Source of the DNA: Puteibacter caeruleilacunae
GTDB lineage: Bacteria > Bacteroidota > Bacteroidia > Bacteroidales > Prolixibacteraceae
Length of the DNA: 64,000 nt
Direction: 5' to 3'
Assembly (NCBI GenBank): GCA_005217565.1
Contig: SJCO01000006.1
Coordinates: 232,388-296,387 of the forward strand
Shown here piece after piece: positions 43,221 to 51,255 of the stretch; the stretch's first letter is position 1, and every line of letters begins with the position of its first letter. The translations under genes and the position numbers were made by a program. Under the pieces are notes generated by a model. The model was given only the letters and a program-made list of their open reading frames with translations, did no database searches and had not been told where the DNA came from.

Positions 43221-45257
43221 TTATGATTCAGTGGTTTTAATGACTAGTGTTCCTCCATTATAAATATCGGCATAATCAATGGATAAACTGTTGAGTTTTT
43301 TACCATTCAGTACCAGTTCGGTTATTTTGGCATTTACAGAGCGAGGTCCTTCTACTTTCATTGTAAATGTTTTTCCGTGCGGTAACTTGATTGTGCTTGA
43401 TGCATATAAAGGAATGGTTACCCAGAAATAGGTCTCTCCAGGACAGGTTTGATATAGTCCTAACGACGCCAAGAGGTACCATGCACTCATGGTGCCTGCG
43501 TCATCATCCATCTCAGTGATATAACCCTGAGGTGTTGCCTGGAAAATTTTACGGAACTCTGGCTTTTCTCTCTTACGGTGTGTGCCGTACCAGTTGTTAA
43601 GTTCTGCTGTTAATAATTGCTGTACCAACTGCTGTGACTTCCATGGAGAATCGGTATAGTTATACAGGAACGGTACCTGGATGTCTGGCTGATTACCCAC
43701 ATTGAATAATTCTTTTCCGAAGAATTCATCCAATTGTTTTTCAAAGATTTCTTTACCGCCAAGCATTTCCTGAATGCCACCAATATCGAAAGGAACAAAC
43801 CATCGATATTGCCATAATGTTCCTTCATAGATATCACGAGCATGCATCTTATCAGCATCATCCTCCAACTCCAAAAATACCTTTTTCCAGGTTTCTTTGT
43901 AATTCATCGCAATATCCATGTAATGTTTGTGATCCTCTTCATGTCCAAGCTCCTTTGCAATCTCTGCAAAGGCCCAGCTATCGTACGATGACTCAAGAAT
44001 GTGCCCTGGAGAATGCCATTCCAACTGGTTATCTATCTCATGTTTTATGGCATGGTATATTTCATTTAAATCGAAATCAAGTAATCCTTTTCTCAGACCA
44101 TCCAATAACAGTGCAACCGTATGTTCAGTTCTAATGGTTGGATAAGGCTCCGTTTCTGTTGCCCATGGTTGTTTTCCTTGCTGATACAAAGTACACATGC
44201 TTGTTAATATCTTTGAATATTGCTCAGGATAAAGCAAACTGAAAAGTGGGTGTTTCGAGCGGAAAGTATCCCATATCGACCATCCAAAATAGTGATTCTC
44301 TCCCTTAGGTAACTGATGAACTTTTTCATCACTACCACGGTACTGACCATTAAAATCCTGAACAACAAATGGAGATTGTGCAACATGATAGAGGTGTGTA
44401 TAGAATAGTTTCTTTTGCTCAATATCATTGGTCTCAACATCAATTACATCAACTAACTCAGCCCATGCTTTAAAAGCAGCCTTTCTCGACGCATTAAACT
44501 CAGGTTGTTCACTGATGAGTGTTTGATGTGCATTTTGTGGACTCACTGTAGATACCGATACATAGGTGTCGATGGTTTGCTTTTCCTTGTTGGCAAGTAT
44601 AGCAACCACTTTATTTCCCATTTTCTTAAGGATTACATCTCCTTCGACTTTGATAGCGAAATAGAATTTGTATTTTCCTTTATCGCAAACATTCGTACAT
44701 TTTACATCTCCAAGAATGACGTTTTCACTGATTGTAAAGTTTACATCAAGGGTTTTCATGAATGAGGATGCCAGATCAAACAGTATACCCTGCTGGGCAT
44801 TTCCAGGGAAGTGATAACGATGTATTGCTATCTGGCGTGTGGCGGTTAACTCTGCTTTTACACCATTAGTCATCTCTATAGCATAATAACCTGGCTCAGC
44901 TATTTCTGTAGATTTATCAACTTTAAATGATCCCGGATTGTCTATATTTATTGTACCAACAAAAGGAGTCATTAGTAGATTACCCCCAGTTCCCTTGCAG
45001 CCTACACCGCTGAAGCGTGTATTTGAGAACCCGAATATTTTATCACTTTCAAAGTTATATCCTGAGTGACCAATTGGATCACTATCGGGACAAGGTTTTA
45101 CCATTCCAAAAGGAACTGCTGCAGCTACATCAGTCTGTCCGTGATCACCTCCCGTACAAATAAACGGATCAATATAAACAGCATTTGACTTTTTTTGTTG
45201 TGGATTACATGATGCAAGTACGCATAAAATCAATACAAATACACTTCCTATCTTCAT
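43221..45257 (-). CDS. GH92 alpha-mannosidase, lipoprotein
   Basis: A second GH92 enzyme, 678 residues, with a lipoprotein signal (lipobox VLASC, Cys16), so it is likely anchored to a membrane. Family blocks include VYIDPFICTGGDHGQTDVAAAVPFGMVKPCPD, GWSIWDTFRSKHPLFSLLYPE and MDDDAGTMSAWYLLASLGLYQTCPG (about residue 582). The two GH92 proteins are divergent in sequence and probably split different mannosidic linkages. It is first in the operon, and a membrane-tethered regulator is divergent upstream. Confidence 0.92.
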   Translation of the reverse strand: MKIGSVFVLILCVLASCNPQQKKSNAVYIDPFICTGGDHGQTDVAAAVPFGMVKPCPDSDPIGHSGYNFESDKIFGFSNTRFSGVGCKGTGGNLLMTPFVGTINIDNPGSFKVDKSTEIAEPGYYAIEMTNGVKAELTATRQIAIHRYHFPGNAQQGILFDLASSFMKTLDVNFTISENVILGDVKCTNVCDKGKYKFYFAIKVEGDVILKKMGNKVVAILANKEKQTIDTYVSVSTVSPQNAHQTLISEQPEFNASRKAAFKAWAELVDVIDVETNDIEQKKLFYTHLYHVAQSPFVVQDFNGQYRGSDEKVHQLPKGENHYFGWSIWDTFRSKHPLFSLLYPEQYSKILTSMCTLYQQGKQPWATETEPYPTIRTEHTVALLLDGLRKGLLDFDLNEIYHAIKHEIDNQLEWHSPGHILESSYDSWAFAEIAKELGHEEDHKHYMDIAMNYKETWKKVFLELEDDADKMHARDIYEGTLWQYRWFVPFDIGGIQEMLGGKEIFEKQLDEFFGKELFNVGNQPDIQVPFLYNYTDSPWKSQQLVQQLLTAELNNWYGTHRKREKPEFRKIFQATPQGYITEMDDDAGTMSAWYLLASLGLYQTCPGETYFWVTIPLYASSTIKLPHGKTFTMKVEGPRSVNAKITELVLNGKKLNSLSIDYADIYNGGTLVIKTTES

Positions 45258-45334
45258 CTCATTCCTATTTGTGATTTAACTTAAAAAATAATTGATCCAT
45301 ACTAATCGCGCTATGGTGCAAGTCAGTGGATTTG

Positions 45335-45352
45335 AAGCAAGTTATGTTGCTT
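45335..45352. promoter_or_regulatory. Operator-like dyad in the GH92/regulator intergenic region
   Basis: AAGCAA (45335-45340) and TTGCTT (45347-45352) form a perfect dyad. Related GCAAGT and GCTTGT half-sites lie at 45318, 45349 and 45375. Possible site for the divergent winged-helix regulator. Confidence 0.35.
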
Positions 45353-45376
45353 GTCGTTATCGCACACGAAAAAAGC

Positions 45377-45407
45377 TTGTAACTCTGTAAACTAAGTGTT
45401 AATTTTG
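45377..45407 (+). promoter_or_regulatory. Promoter of the membrane-tethered regulator (TTG-N20-TAATTTTG)
   Basis: TTG (45377-45379) and TAATTTTG (45400-45407) are 20 bases apart, matching the Bacteroidota consensus. Its position rules out starts upstream of 45414 and supports the ATG at 45438. Confidence 0.65.
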
Positions 45408-45437
45408 TCGTTAACAAAACTAATAATCAGGAGCTTA

Positions 45438-46622
45438 ATGTTTAAGGATCAATTTGTCAATAAGCATCTTAAAAAGATCAGTCAAAGTCAATGTTTCTCG
45501 AAGTCAGTCGTGCTACGCGAGTTGTTGAACTACCTGGTTGTAAAGTCTCGTGCAGGAGAATCACCTAAGGAAGCAGAAATTGCCTATGAGATTTTTGGAG
45601 AGAAGTATGATAATGAGAAGGAGAAAAACATTAGAATCTACATCTATAACCTGAGAAAGAAGTTAAATGAGTATTATCAGCGGGAAGGACTCGATGATGA
45701 GATTATCTTCACGTTGCCTAAAGGTGCTTATAGAGTGGAGGCAAAAATAAACCGGAAGGTACTGATCCGAAAAAGAATGACCCAGGCAAGTCCGTATGTT
45801 CTTCTTTTTAGTGTATTGTTGGTTTTGTTGGCAGTGTTCGTATTTCCAGGAAAGAGAAAATCAGCATATTCCAATCAATTTATTTGGGGTGAACTGTATC
45901 AATCAGAATATCCACTTTTGATGGTTTTAGGGGATCATTACTTCGTGCAAGAGCGTAATGCTTTAGGAACGATGAGTCCGGTTCGTTACAATGCCATCAA
46001 TTCAGAATTTGATTATGATACTTTAATTAATAAGCGCCCTGAATTAGAGGAACGGTTATTAAAGACAGATCAAAAATACATTAACAAACAAGGACCATTT
46101 ACATTGTATCGTCTCATGAGTTTTCTTGGAGGAGGCGAGATAGAATCAGATATGTGTTATTCGAGCGAACTAACCTGGGAAAGGGTAAAAGGGCACAATG
46201 TATTGTTTATTGGTTCTTATAAAACGCAGTATATTTTAAAAGATATATCCGAGAAGCTGGGTATTCATTTTGATGTGTATGATGTTGATGTATTTTACCA
46301 ATCACAGGATTCAACATACCAGTATGACGGGAGTCCTGAAAACTTTCTTTATCGTGAGTATGCTACGTTTGTAAGGTTTAAGACTAATGATCAACGCGTT
46401 GTTACCTTTTTGTTGTGTAATCGTGACATTGGAAATATCGCTGTTGTGAAATATTTGAGTAATCCAGAGAATTTGAAGAAACTGGAAAAGCAGACAGCCA
46501 ATTTTCCTAATGAAAATTTCAAGGCTTTGTTTGAAGTAAGAGGGCAGGCAGAAACCGATTTTGAACTCCAACTCAAACACATCGATCCCATCCAAACAGA
46601 TATCAACATTATTTGGCCGTAG
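45438..46622 (+). CDS. Membrane-tethered winged-helix regulator, ToxR-like
   Basis: A 394-residue one-component regulator. Residues ~1-105 form an OmpR/ToxR-like winged helix: EIAYEIFGEKYDNEKEKNIRIYIYNLRKKLNEYY is the recognition-helix region and FTLPKGAYRVEA the wing. One membrane helix follows (about 117-137). The remaining ~255 residues would lie in the periplasm and contain no domain I recognise (for example LMVLGDHYFVQERNALGTMSPVRYN). The ATG at 45438 was chosen from the promoter position and the CAGGAG just upstream. It is divergent from the GH92 pair and is its likely regulator. Confidence 0.75.
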   Translation: MFKDQFVNKHLKKISQSQCFSKSVVLRELLNYLVVKSRAGESPKEAEIAYEIFGEKYDNEKEKNIRIYIYNLRKKLNEYYQREGLDDEIIFTLPKGAYRVEAKINRKVLIRKRMTQASPYVLLFSVLLVLLAVFVFPGKRKSAYSNQFIWGELYQSEYPLLMVLGDHYFVQERNALGTMSPVRYNAINSEFDYDTLINKRPELEERLLKTDQKYINKQGPFTLYRLMSFLGGGEIESDMCYSSELTWERVKGHNVLFIGSYKTQYILKDISEKLGIHFDVYDVDVFYQSQDSTYQYDGSPENFLYREYATFVRFKTNDQRVVTFLLCNRDIGNIAVVKYLSNPENLKKLEKQTANFPNENFKALFEVRGQAETDFELQLKHIDPIQTDINIIWP

Positions 46623-46653
46623 TGGGGTGAGCACGTTTGTTGCAATGAAATGG

Positions 46654-46679
46654 TGGAAAGAATAAGCTTATTCTTTCCA
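46654..46679. repeat. 26-base perfect palindrome at the end of the PIN pseudogene
   Basis: Perfect two-fold symmetric sequence, half TGGAAAGAATAAG, centred on AGCTT between 46666 and 46667. It covers the ancestral PIN stop codon and lies between two convergent genes. It may act as a terminator stem for either. Confidence 0.7.
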
Positions 46680-47171
46680 AAGCTTCAATCGTTTTTCCAC
46701 CTCTGACCTTGGAAGCCTTGGATTACAATTACGAAGCTTGGTAAGTTTCTCAAATGCTATATCATTATTGATAATGCCCTGTTGAACAAGTTGGTCAAGA
46801 ATAAAGAGAATTCCTCTAACACTAACACCTGATTATTTTGCAGTATTTCTGAGTTTTCCATCTCCCGTGATTAATGTGTATGATGTTTTATGCGCAAATA
46901 GAAGAACAGAGCAATCGGTGATTGAGACATTGCTTCCTATTTCCCCTTTAAATGAGACTATTTCTATAACCTCCTTTGCTGTGTGAGTTTTTACTTGTAA
47001 TTGCTTGCTTTTAATCCTAAGACCGTAAGCATCTCTTTGGTTGGTGTCAACGAGTTCATCGATTACGAAATCAGTTGTGTGGAAAGAGAAATTAAGGCAG
47101 AAGAATTCTTCAATAAGGTCAATGTCGTAAATGTCAATTAAGATGTTAGTATCATTAATAATGTAATCCAT
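46668..47171 (-). pseudogene. PIN-domain toxin gene broken by an in-frame TAA
   Basis: The start overlaps the ImmA/IrrE gene stop. The frame gives a PIN fold: NDTNILIDIYD (acidic residue 7), FVIDELVDT, SITDCSVLLFAHK and LITGDGKLRNTAK. It then meets TAA at 46833-46835, after 112 residues. Reading on in the same frame gives 54 more residues (SGVSVRGILFILDQLVQQ, then AFEKLTKLRNCNPRLP) ending at TAA 46668-46670. This second part looks like the normal C-terminus of such proteins. I therefore call one 167-codon gene with a single nonsense codon. The short form would keep the acidic residues listed above, so partial activity is not excluded. Confidence 0.75.
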
Positions 47172-48223
47172 TATACGAATTTCAGTTTCTTGATTTCAGA
47201 TAATGGTTGTATTGCTAACTCTGAAGCTTTAGAGTTGGAGATTAATTCTGAAGCTAATGCACGATATACCAGAGAGGTGAAGCGTTCAGTATTGACTTCT
47301 TGCACATACCTGCTTTTATTGATACTTTCTTTAAGGTTCGCATCCTGATTTTTCTTTATCCAGTAGTATTTATAACGAGATTCAGATATACAATTCAGAT
47401 CCTTAGCCTTATGCATTAAAGCATCAATGGAAATACCATAAGCTATTTGTAGTCGTTGAAGTTCCTGAAGCACTATATGATGTCTGTTATTGCCAATGTT
47501 TTCAATAAATACTTCATCAGCAATCAATATCTTGTTGGCAAATGCATTGCAGAGGTTTTCAATTTCTTTATGACTCAAAGACTCATCAATTGAAAGTAGA
47601 AGATGTCCTAATTCATGCAATGCAGTAAACCTTTTTCTTTCTGGAGTAAATTGCTTATTGATTACGATGATTGGAAAGGTGTTATCAATAAATGAACTTA
47701 AACCATCAAATTGATCATCTGCATGAATTTCAATTACTTTAATTCCCTTGTCTTCAAGGAGCTTTACCACGTTTGGAATGGCATTATATCCAATTTTCCA
47801 AGATTCCCTTAATTCACGAACAGCAAGATTGATATCTTCTGAGTTTTTGATAATTAAATGACTGATGGGATTTTTAAACCCAGATTTGATTGCTAGAATT
47901 TCTTCAATTTCAAGATAACGTTCAGTGTAATGTTTAACGATTTCTTTTATTCGATTTGCCTCTTTGCTTTTTAATGCGCTTCTTTTTCTAAACTCTATCT
48001 TCTCCAGATTAATCTTAACAGGTCTGAAAAAATAATCAATTGAGCAATCTAGTGCTTTTGCTAATGCAATTAAACGAGTACTATCGGGAGTCATAACTCC
48101 TTTCTCGTATTTGCTAATGGCATTTTTAGAGATTGCTCCCTTCATTTTATCAACAAGATTGTCCATCGATAATCCCTTCATAACACGGGCACTCTTTAGT
48201 CGTATGGCAAATATTTCATTCAT
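47171..48223 (-). CDS. XRE regulator with ImmA/IrrE peptidase domain
   Basis: A 350-residue protein with an N-terminal Cro/CI helix-turn-helix (about 7-65: LKSARVMKGLSMDNLVDKMKGAISKNAISKYEKGVMTPDSTRLIALAKALDCSIDYFF) and an ImmA/IrrE metallopeptidase domain with the zinc motif HELGH (in FTALHELGHLLLSID, about 203-217). This fusion (COG2856 type) is found as regulator-antitoxin with PIN-type partners and in mobile elements. It overlaps the PIN gene by one base (TAATG). The promoter is embedded in a GTTGACA/TGTCAAC inverted repeat, suggesting self-control. Confidence 0.9.
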   Translation of the reverse strand: MNEIFAIRLKSARVMKGLSMDNLVDKMKGAISKNAISKYEKGVMTPDSTRLIALAKALDCSIDYFFRPVKINLEKIEFRKRSALKSKEANRIKEIVKHYTERYLEIEEILAIKSGFKNPISHLIIKNSEDINLAVRELRESWKIGYNAIPNVVKLLEDKGIKVIEIHADDQFDGLSSFIDNTFPIIVINKQFTPERKRFTALHELGHLLLSIDESLSHKEIENLCNAFANKILIADEVFIENIGNNRHHIVLQELQRLQIAYGISIDALMHKAKDLNCISESRYKYYWIKKNQDANLKESINKSRYVQEVNTERFTSLVYRALASELISNSKASELAIQPLSEIKKLKFV

Positions 48224-48237
48224 TATTTTGTAATTAG

Positions 48238-48273
48238 GTTGACAAAACTACTTAAAGTTAATAAAATGTCAAC
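48238..48273 (-). promoter_or_regulatory. Promoter and operator of the XRE-ImmA/PIN operon
   Basis: On the minus strand TTG (48270-48272), 19 bases, TAGTTTTG (48243-48250) form a full Bacteroidota promoter. The arms GTTGACA (48238-48244) and TGTCAAC (48267-48273) lie symmetrically over the -7 and -33 elements, as expected for an autorepressor site. Confidence 0.7.
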
Positions 48274-48312
48274 ATAAAGCCAACTTGTTTAAGAGCATAT
48301 CTGGTGTTAGAA

Positions 48313-49254
48313 TCACAACTTCGTATCTACAATCCAGCTTTCAGGTTTCTTTTGCATACGTTTAGGAATATTATTCAATATCATCTTTTGTAGGGCAGAT
48401 ACTTGTCGCTGCTTAGCGTGGCGTTTTGAGGTAATCAGACTAATTTCTCTCACTGGTTGATCTCCTTTAAATTCTTTAATTAGCTCTTCCTGTTCTACAG
48501 GGATATTAATGGTTGCCAATTCAGGAATAAAAGTGATGCCGTTTTTATTTTCGACAATACGACGGAGTGATTCAATGGAGTTGGTGTGATATAATAATCT
48601 GTTGTCTGATGAAGTCTGCTGGTTAAGTTTACATATCGAGTTCACTTGATTTTGAAAGCAATTTCCCTCATTCAAGTACCATAGTTCATTTTCATCAATC
48701 AAATTCAGGTCTATTATATCTTCTTTAAATAATGGGTGATGTTCTGAAATGTAGATATAAAACTGCTCATAGAGCAGCGGGATCAAGGCTATATTTTTTG
48801 CCGATACCGGTGTTGAAATAATTCCACAATCAATATTTCCCAACTTGATACCAGTAATGATCTCTTCTGTTTTGATCTCCATAACTTCCAGTTGAAGTCC
48901 TGGATAATCACTGTGTAGTTGATGAATAAATAATGGAATAAGGTAAGGTGCTACTGTGGGAATTACGCCAATTCTTAGCGTTCCTCTAACCTCTTCTCCA
49001 ATCTCAAATGATAAATCTTTGAGTTCCTCCAGCTGCTTAAGAATATCTACCGATTTCTCATAAAACAAATGACCTTCATCTGTAAAGCGGAATGGTCGCT
49101 GCGTTCGATCAATAAGTTTGAAGTCTAATTCTTCTTCAAGTTTCTGTATTTGCAGACTCAAGGCAGGTTGTGTAATTCCCAAGCGTTCGGCCGCTATCGA
49201 GAAAGATCCACACTTGTAAAGTTCCCTAAGATATTCCAGCTGACTAATATTCAT
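48313..49254 (-). CDS. oxyR: Hydrogen peroxide-sensing regulator OxyR
   Basis: LysR-type activator of 313 residues: N-terminal winged helix (about 1-60, LRELYKCGSFSIAAERLGITQPALSLQIQKLE) and a LysR substrate domain. The two redox cysteines fall at C199 and C208 (GNCFQNQVNSICK), the same positions and spacing as in E. coli OxyR, so a peroxide-induced disulfide switch is strongly suggested. It is divergent from dps, a classical OxyR target, with repeat elements in the shared intergenic region. Confidence 0.95.
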   Translation of the reverse strand: MNISQLEYLRELYKCGSFSIAAERLGITQPALSLQIQKLEEELDFKLIDRTQRPFRFTDEGHLFYEKSVDILKQLEELKDLSFEIGEEVRGTLRIGVIPTVAPYLIPLFIHQLHSDYPGLQLEVMEIKTEEIITGIKLGNIDCGIISTPVSAKNIALIPLLYEQFYIYISEHHPLFKEDIIDLNLIDENELWYLNEGNCFQNQVNSICKLNQQTSSDNRLLYHTNSIESLRRIVENKNGITFIPELATINIPVEQEELIKEFKGDQPVREISLITSKRHAKQRQVSALQKMILNNIPKRMQKKPESWIVDTKL

Positions 49255-49312
49255 AGTATAAGTTCAATTAATACTACTATAAAAATAATAAATACTACTA
49301 ATAATATCTTTG
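49253..49312 (+). promoter_or_regulatory. oxyR-dps intergenic control region
   Basis: Direct repeats AATACTACTA at 49270-49279 and 49291-49300 are 21 bases apart (two helix turns), with an inverse half-site ATAGTAT at 49253-49259. The dps -7 box TATCTTTG (49305-49312) starts four bases after the second repeat. This layout suits activation by OxyR. Confidence 0.6.
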
Positions 49313-49346
49313 AAACAGAAAATTTAATCAACAAAAAATAAAAATC

Positions 49347-49793
49347 ATGAAAACAGAAAATCAAAACACAGTAGAGCAGTTGAATCAGTTATTGGCAGAC
49401 TATCAAATATATTATCAAAATCTAAGGGGATTACATTGGAATGTAAAAGGCCGATTGTTCTTCTCATTGCATGCCAAGTTTGAGTCTTATTATGATGAGG
49501 CATCGGAGGCAATTGATGAGATAGCCGAAAGAATATTGATGCTTGGAGGTAAGCCGCTTCATACTTTTGGCGACTATATCAACAAGGCACGTTTACCAGA
49601 GGTTGCTAATGTCTCTGATGGCATTGAATCGGTACAGGCTGTTCTTGACAACAATAAATACTTGTTGAGTAGTTTTAATGAGATTCTTTCAATTGCTGGA
49701 GAGGCAGGCGATGAGGGCACTGTAGGTATGATAAGCGGGTGGATTGGCGAAACAGAAAAACGCATTTGGATGCTTGAAGCATTTCTTGCATAA
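49347..49793 (+). CDS. dps: Dps-family DNA-binding ferritin
   Basis: Forms a 12-subunit shell that oxidises Fe(II) with peroxide and can protect DNA. The 148-residue product shows the ferroxidase residues shared between subunits: LRGLHWNVKG (His) and FESYYDEASEAIDEIAERILMLGG (Asp and Glu). The N-terminus (MKTENQNTVEQLN) has few lysines, so DNA binding may be weak. It has its own terminator and is divergent from oxyR. Confidence 0.95.
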   Translation: MKTENQNTVEQLNQLLADYQIYYQNLRGLHWNVKGRLFFSLHAKFESYYDEASEAIDEIAERILMLGGKPLHTFGDYINKARLPEVANVSDGIESVQAVLDNNKYLLSSFNEILSIAGEAGDEGTVGMISGWIGETEKRIWMLEAFLA

Positions 49794-49830
49794 TCGATTT
49801 TTTTATATCACGCGATATTTTGTTCTTAAG

Positions 49831-49859
49831 AAGGGAGCTACTAAGGTGGTTCCCTTTTT
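49831..49859 (+). terminator. dps terminator
   Basis: AAGGGAGCTAC (49831-49841) pairs with GTGGTTCCCTT (49846-49856) with two wobble pairs. T residues follow. Confidence 0.72.
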
Positions 49860-49974
49860 CCTGTACCATAAATCACCAATACAAGGCCAGTTATATGATA
49901 AGATTCATTATTTAAATCAATTCTAATTACCAAATTGCTGCTTTATTATAATCACTTAAAAATTAATAAACCTT

Positions 49975-51186
49975 ATGAGAATTTTTAAACATCACACCCT
50001 CAGATTGATGTTGTTGATCTTCTTTTCAACACAACTGGTGGTAACAGCAGTAGCAACGTCTGCAACAAATCCTGCATCGCAGGAAAGTAATGCTCAAGCT
50101 GAAGAAACCATCTTTCGCACCACACCATTTTTGCAGAATCCTATTGGTGGAGGTATCACCATTTCGTGGTTTACCAATGTGCCTTCACATGGCTGGGTAG
50201 AGTTTGGAGAAGACAAATCATTGGGACAGCAAGATGAAACAAGAATTGGCGGACAAGCTGTTGCCAATGTCAAACATCACAAAGTAAGATTAAAAGACCT
50301 TACTCCAGGTGGTACTTACTACTATCGTATCTGCTCTCGAAAGATCCTTGCTTACGGTCCGTACAATAAGAAATTTGGAGACGTTGAGAAGAGTGAGATC
50401 TTCACGTTTACCTTGCCTGATGAATCATCTAAGGATTTCACAGCAATTGTCTTTAATGATCTGCACAAAAGGAAAAAGACAATGGAGAATTTGATGGGGG
50501 CTATTGGTGAGACCAATTATGATTTTGTTATCTATAATGGCGACTGTATTGATGATCCAAAGGATGAAGATTCAGCAATCAAATTTATGACTTACTGTAA
50601 TGAGCAGGTAAATGCTCAGGAGAAGCCTGTGTTCTATCTAAGAGGTAATCATGAAATCCGTGGAGCATATTCCGTAGGATTGAACGATATTCTCGATTAT
50701 GTGGGAGGATTGACCTACAGTGCATTTAACTGGGGAGATACGCGATTTGTATTTGCTGACTGTGGTGAAGATAAACCCGACAGTCACCCTGTATATGGCG
50801 GATTAAATAGTTTTGAACAACTACGTAACGATCAGGTTGAATTCCTTAAAAAGGAAACAAAGAGTAAGGCCTGGAAAAAAGCATCAAAGCGCGTGCTTGT
50901 GCATCATATCCCATTGTACGGAATGTCTGATAAAGCTTATCAACCATGCACCGAACTGTGGGGTGATATTCTAAACCAAAGCAAGGTGTCGGTTGCAATT
51001 AACGGACATACTCATCGATATGCTTATCATGAAGTAGAAACAAAAGGAAACGCTTATCCTGTAGTCATTGGTGGTGGATATAAAGCAGGTGAAGCTACTG
51101 TAATGATATTACAAAAGAAAGGAAAGACATTGCAACTTAAGGTTTTGAATGATCAAGGCAAGGTGCTTGGAAGTTTTGAATATTAG
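49975..51186 (+). CDS. Secreted metallophosphoesterase, purple-acid-phosphatase-like
   Basis: A 403-residue exported protein with a signal peptide (about 1-29). A fibronectin-like N-terminal domain (about 50-140: GGGITISWFTNVPSHGWVEFGED, GGTYYYRICSRK) is followed by a calcineurin-type phosphoesterase domain with NDLHKRK, YNGDCIDD, RGNHEIRG, VHHIPLYG and INGHTHRY, the full set of metal ligands. It could act on phosphomonoesters or nucleotides outside the cell. It ends at a hairpin next to the hybrid regulator gene, which is convergent. Confidence 0.88.
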   Translation: MRIFKHHTLRLMLLIFFSTQLVVTAVATSATNPASQESNAQAEETIFRTTPFLQNPIGGGITISWFTNVPSHGWVEFGEDKSLGQQDETRIGGQAVANVKHHKVRLKDLTPGGTYYYRICSRKILAYGPYNKKFGDVEKSEIFTFTLPDESSKDFTAIVFNDLHKRKKTMENLMGAIGETNYDFVIYNGDCIDDPKDEDSAIKFMTYCNEQVNAQEKPVFYLRGNHEIRGAYSVGLNDILDYVGGLTYSAFNWGDTRFVFADCGEDKPDSHPVYGGLNSFEQLRNDQVEFLKKETKSKAWKKASKRVLVHHIPLYGMSDKAYQPCTELWGDILNQSKVSVAINGHTHRYAYHEVETKGNAYPVVIGGGYKAGEATVMILQKKGKTLQLKVLNDQGKVLGSFEY

Positions 51187-51207
51187 TCCGAAAATATATT
51201 CGACTCG

Positions 51208-51248
51208 AAAGAAGCGTATACATTCAAAGGTGTACGCTTCTTTTTTTT
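51208..51248 (+). terminator. Phosphoesterase gene terminator
   Basis: Arms 51208-51221 and 51230-51243 pair over 14 bases with one wobble. A run of T follows. It lies between convergent genes. Confidence 0.85.
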
Positions 51249-51255
51249 ATCGTTA

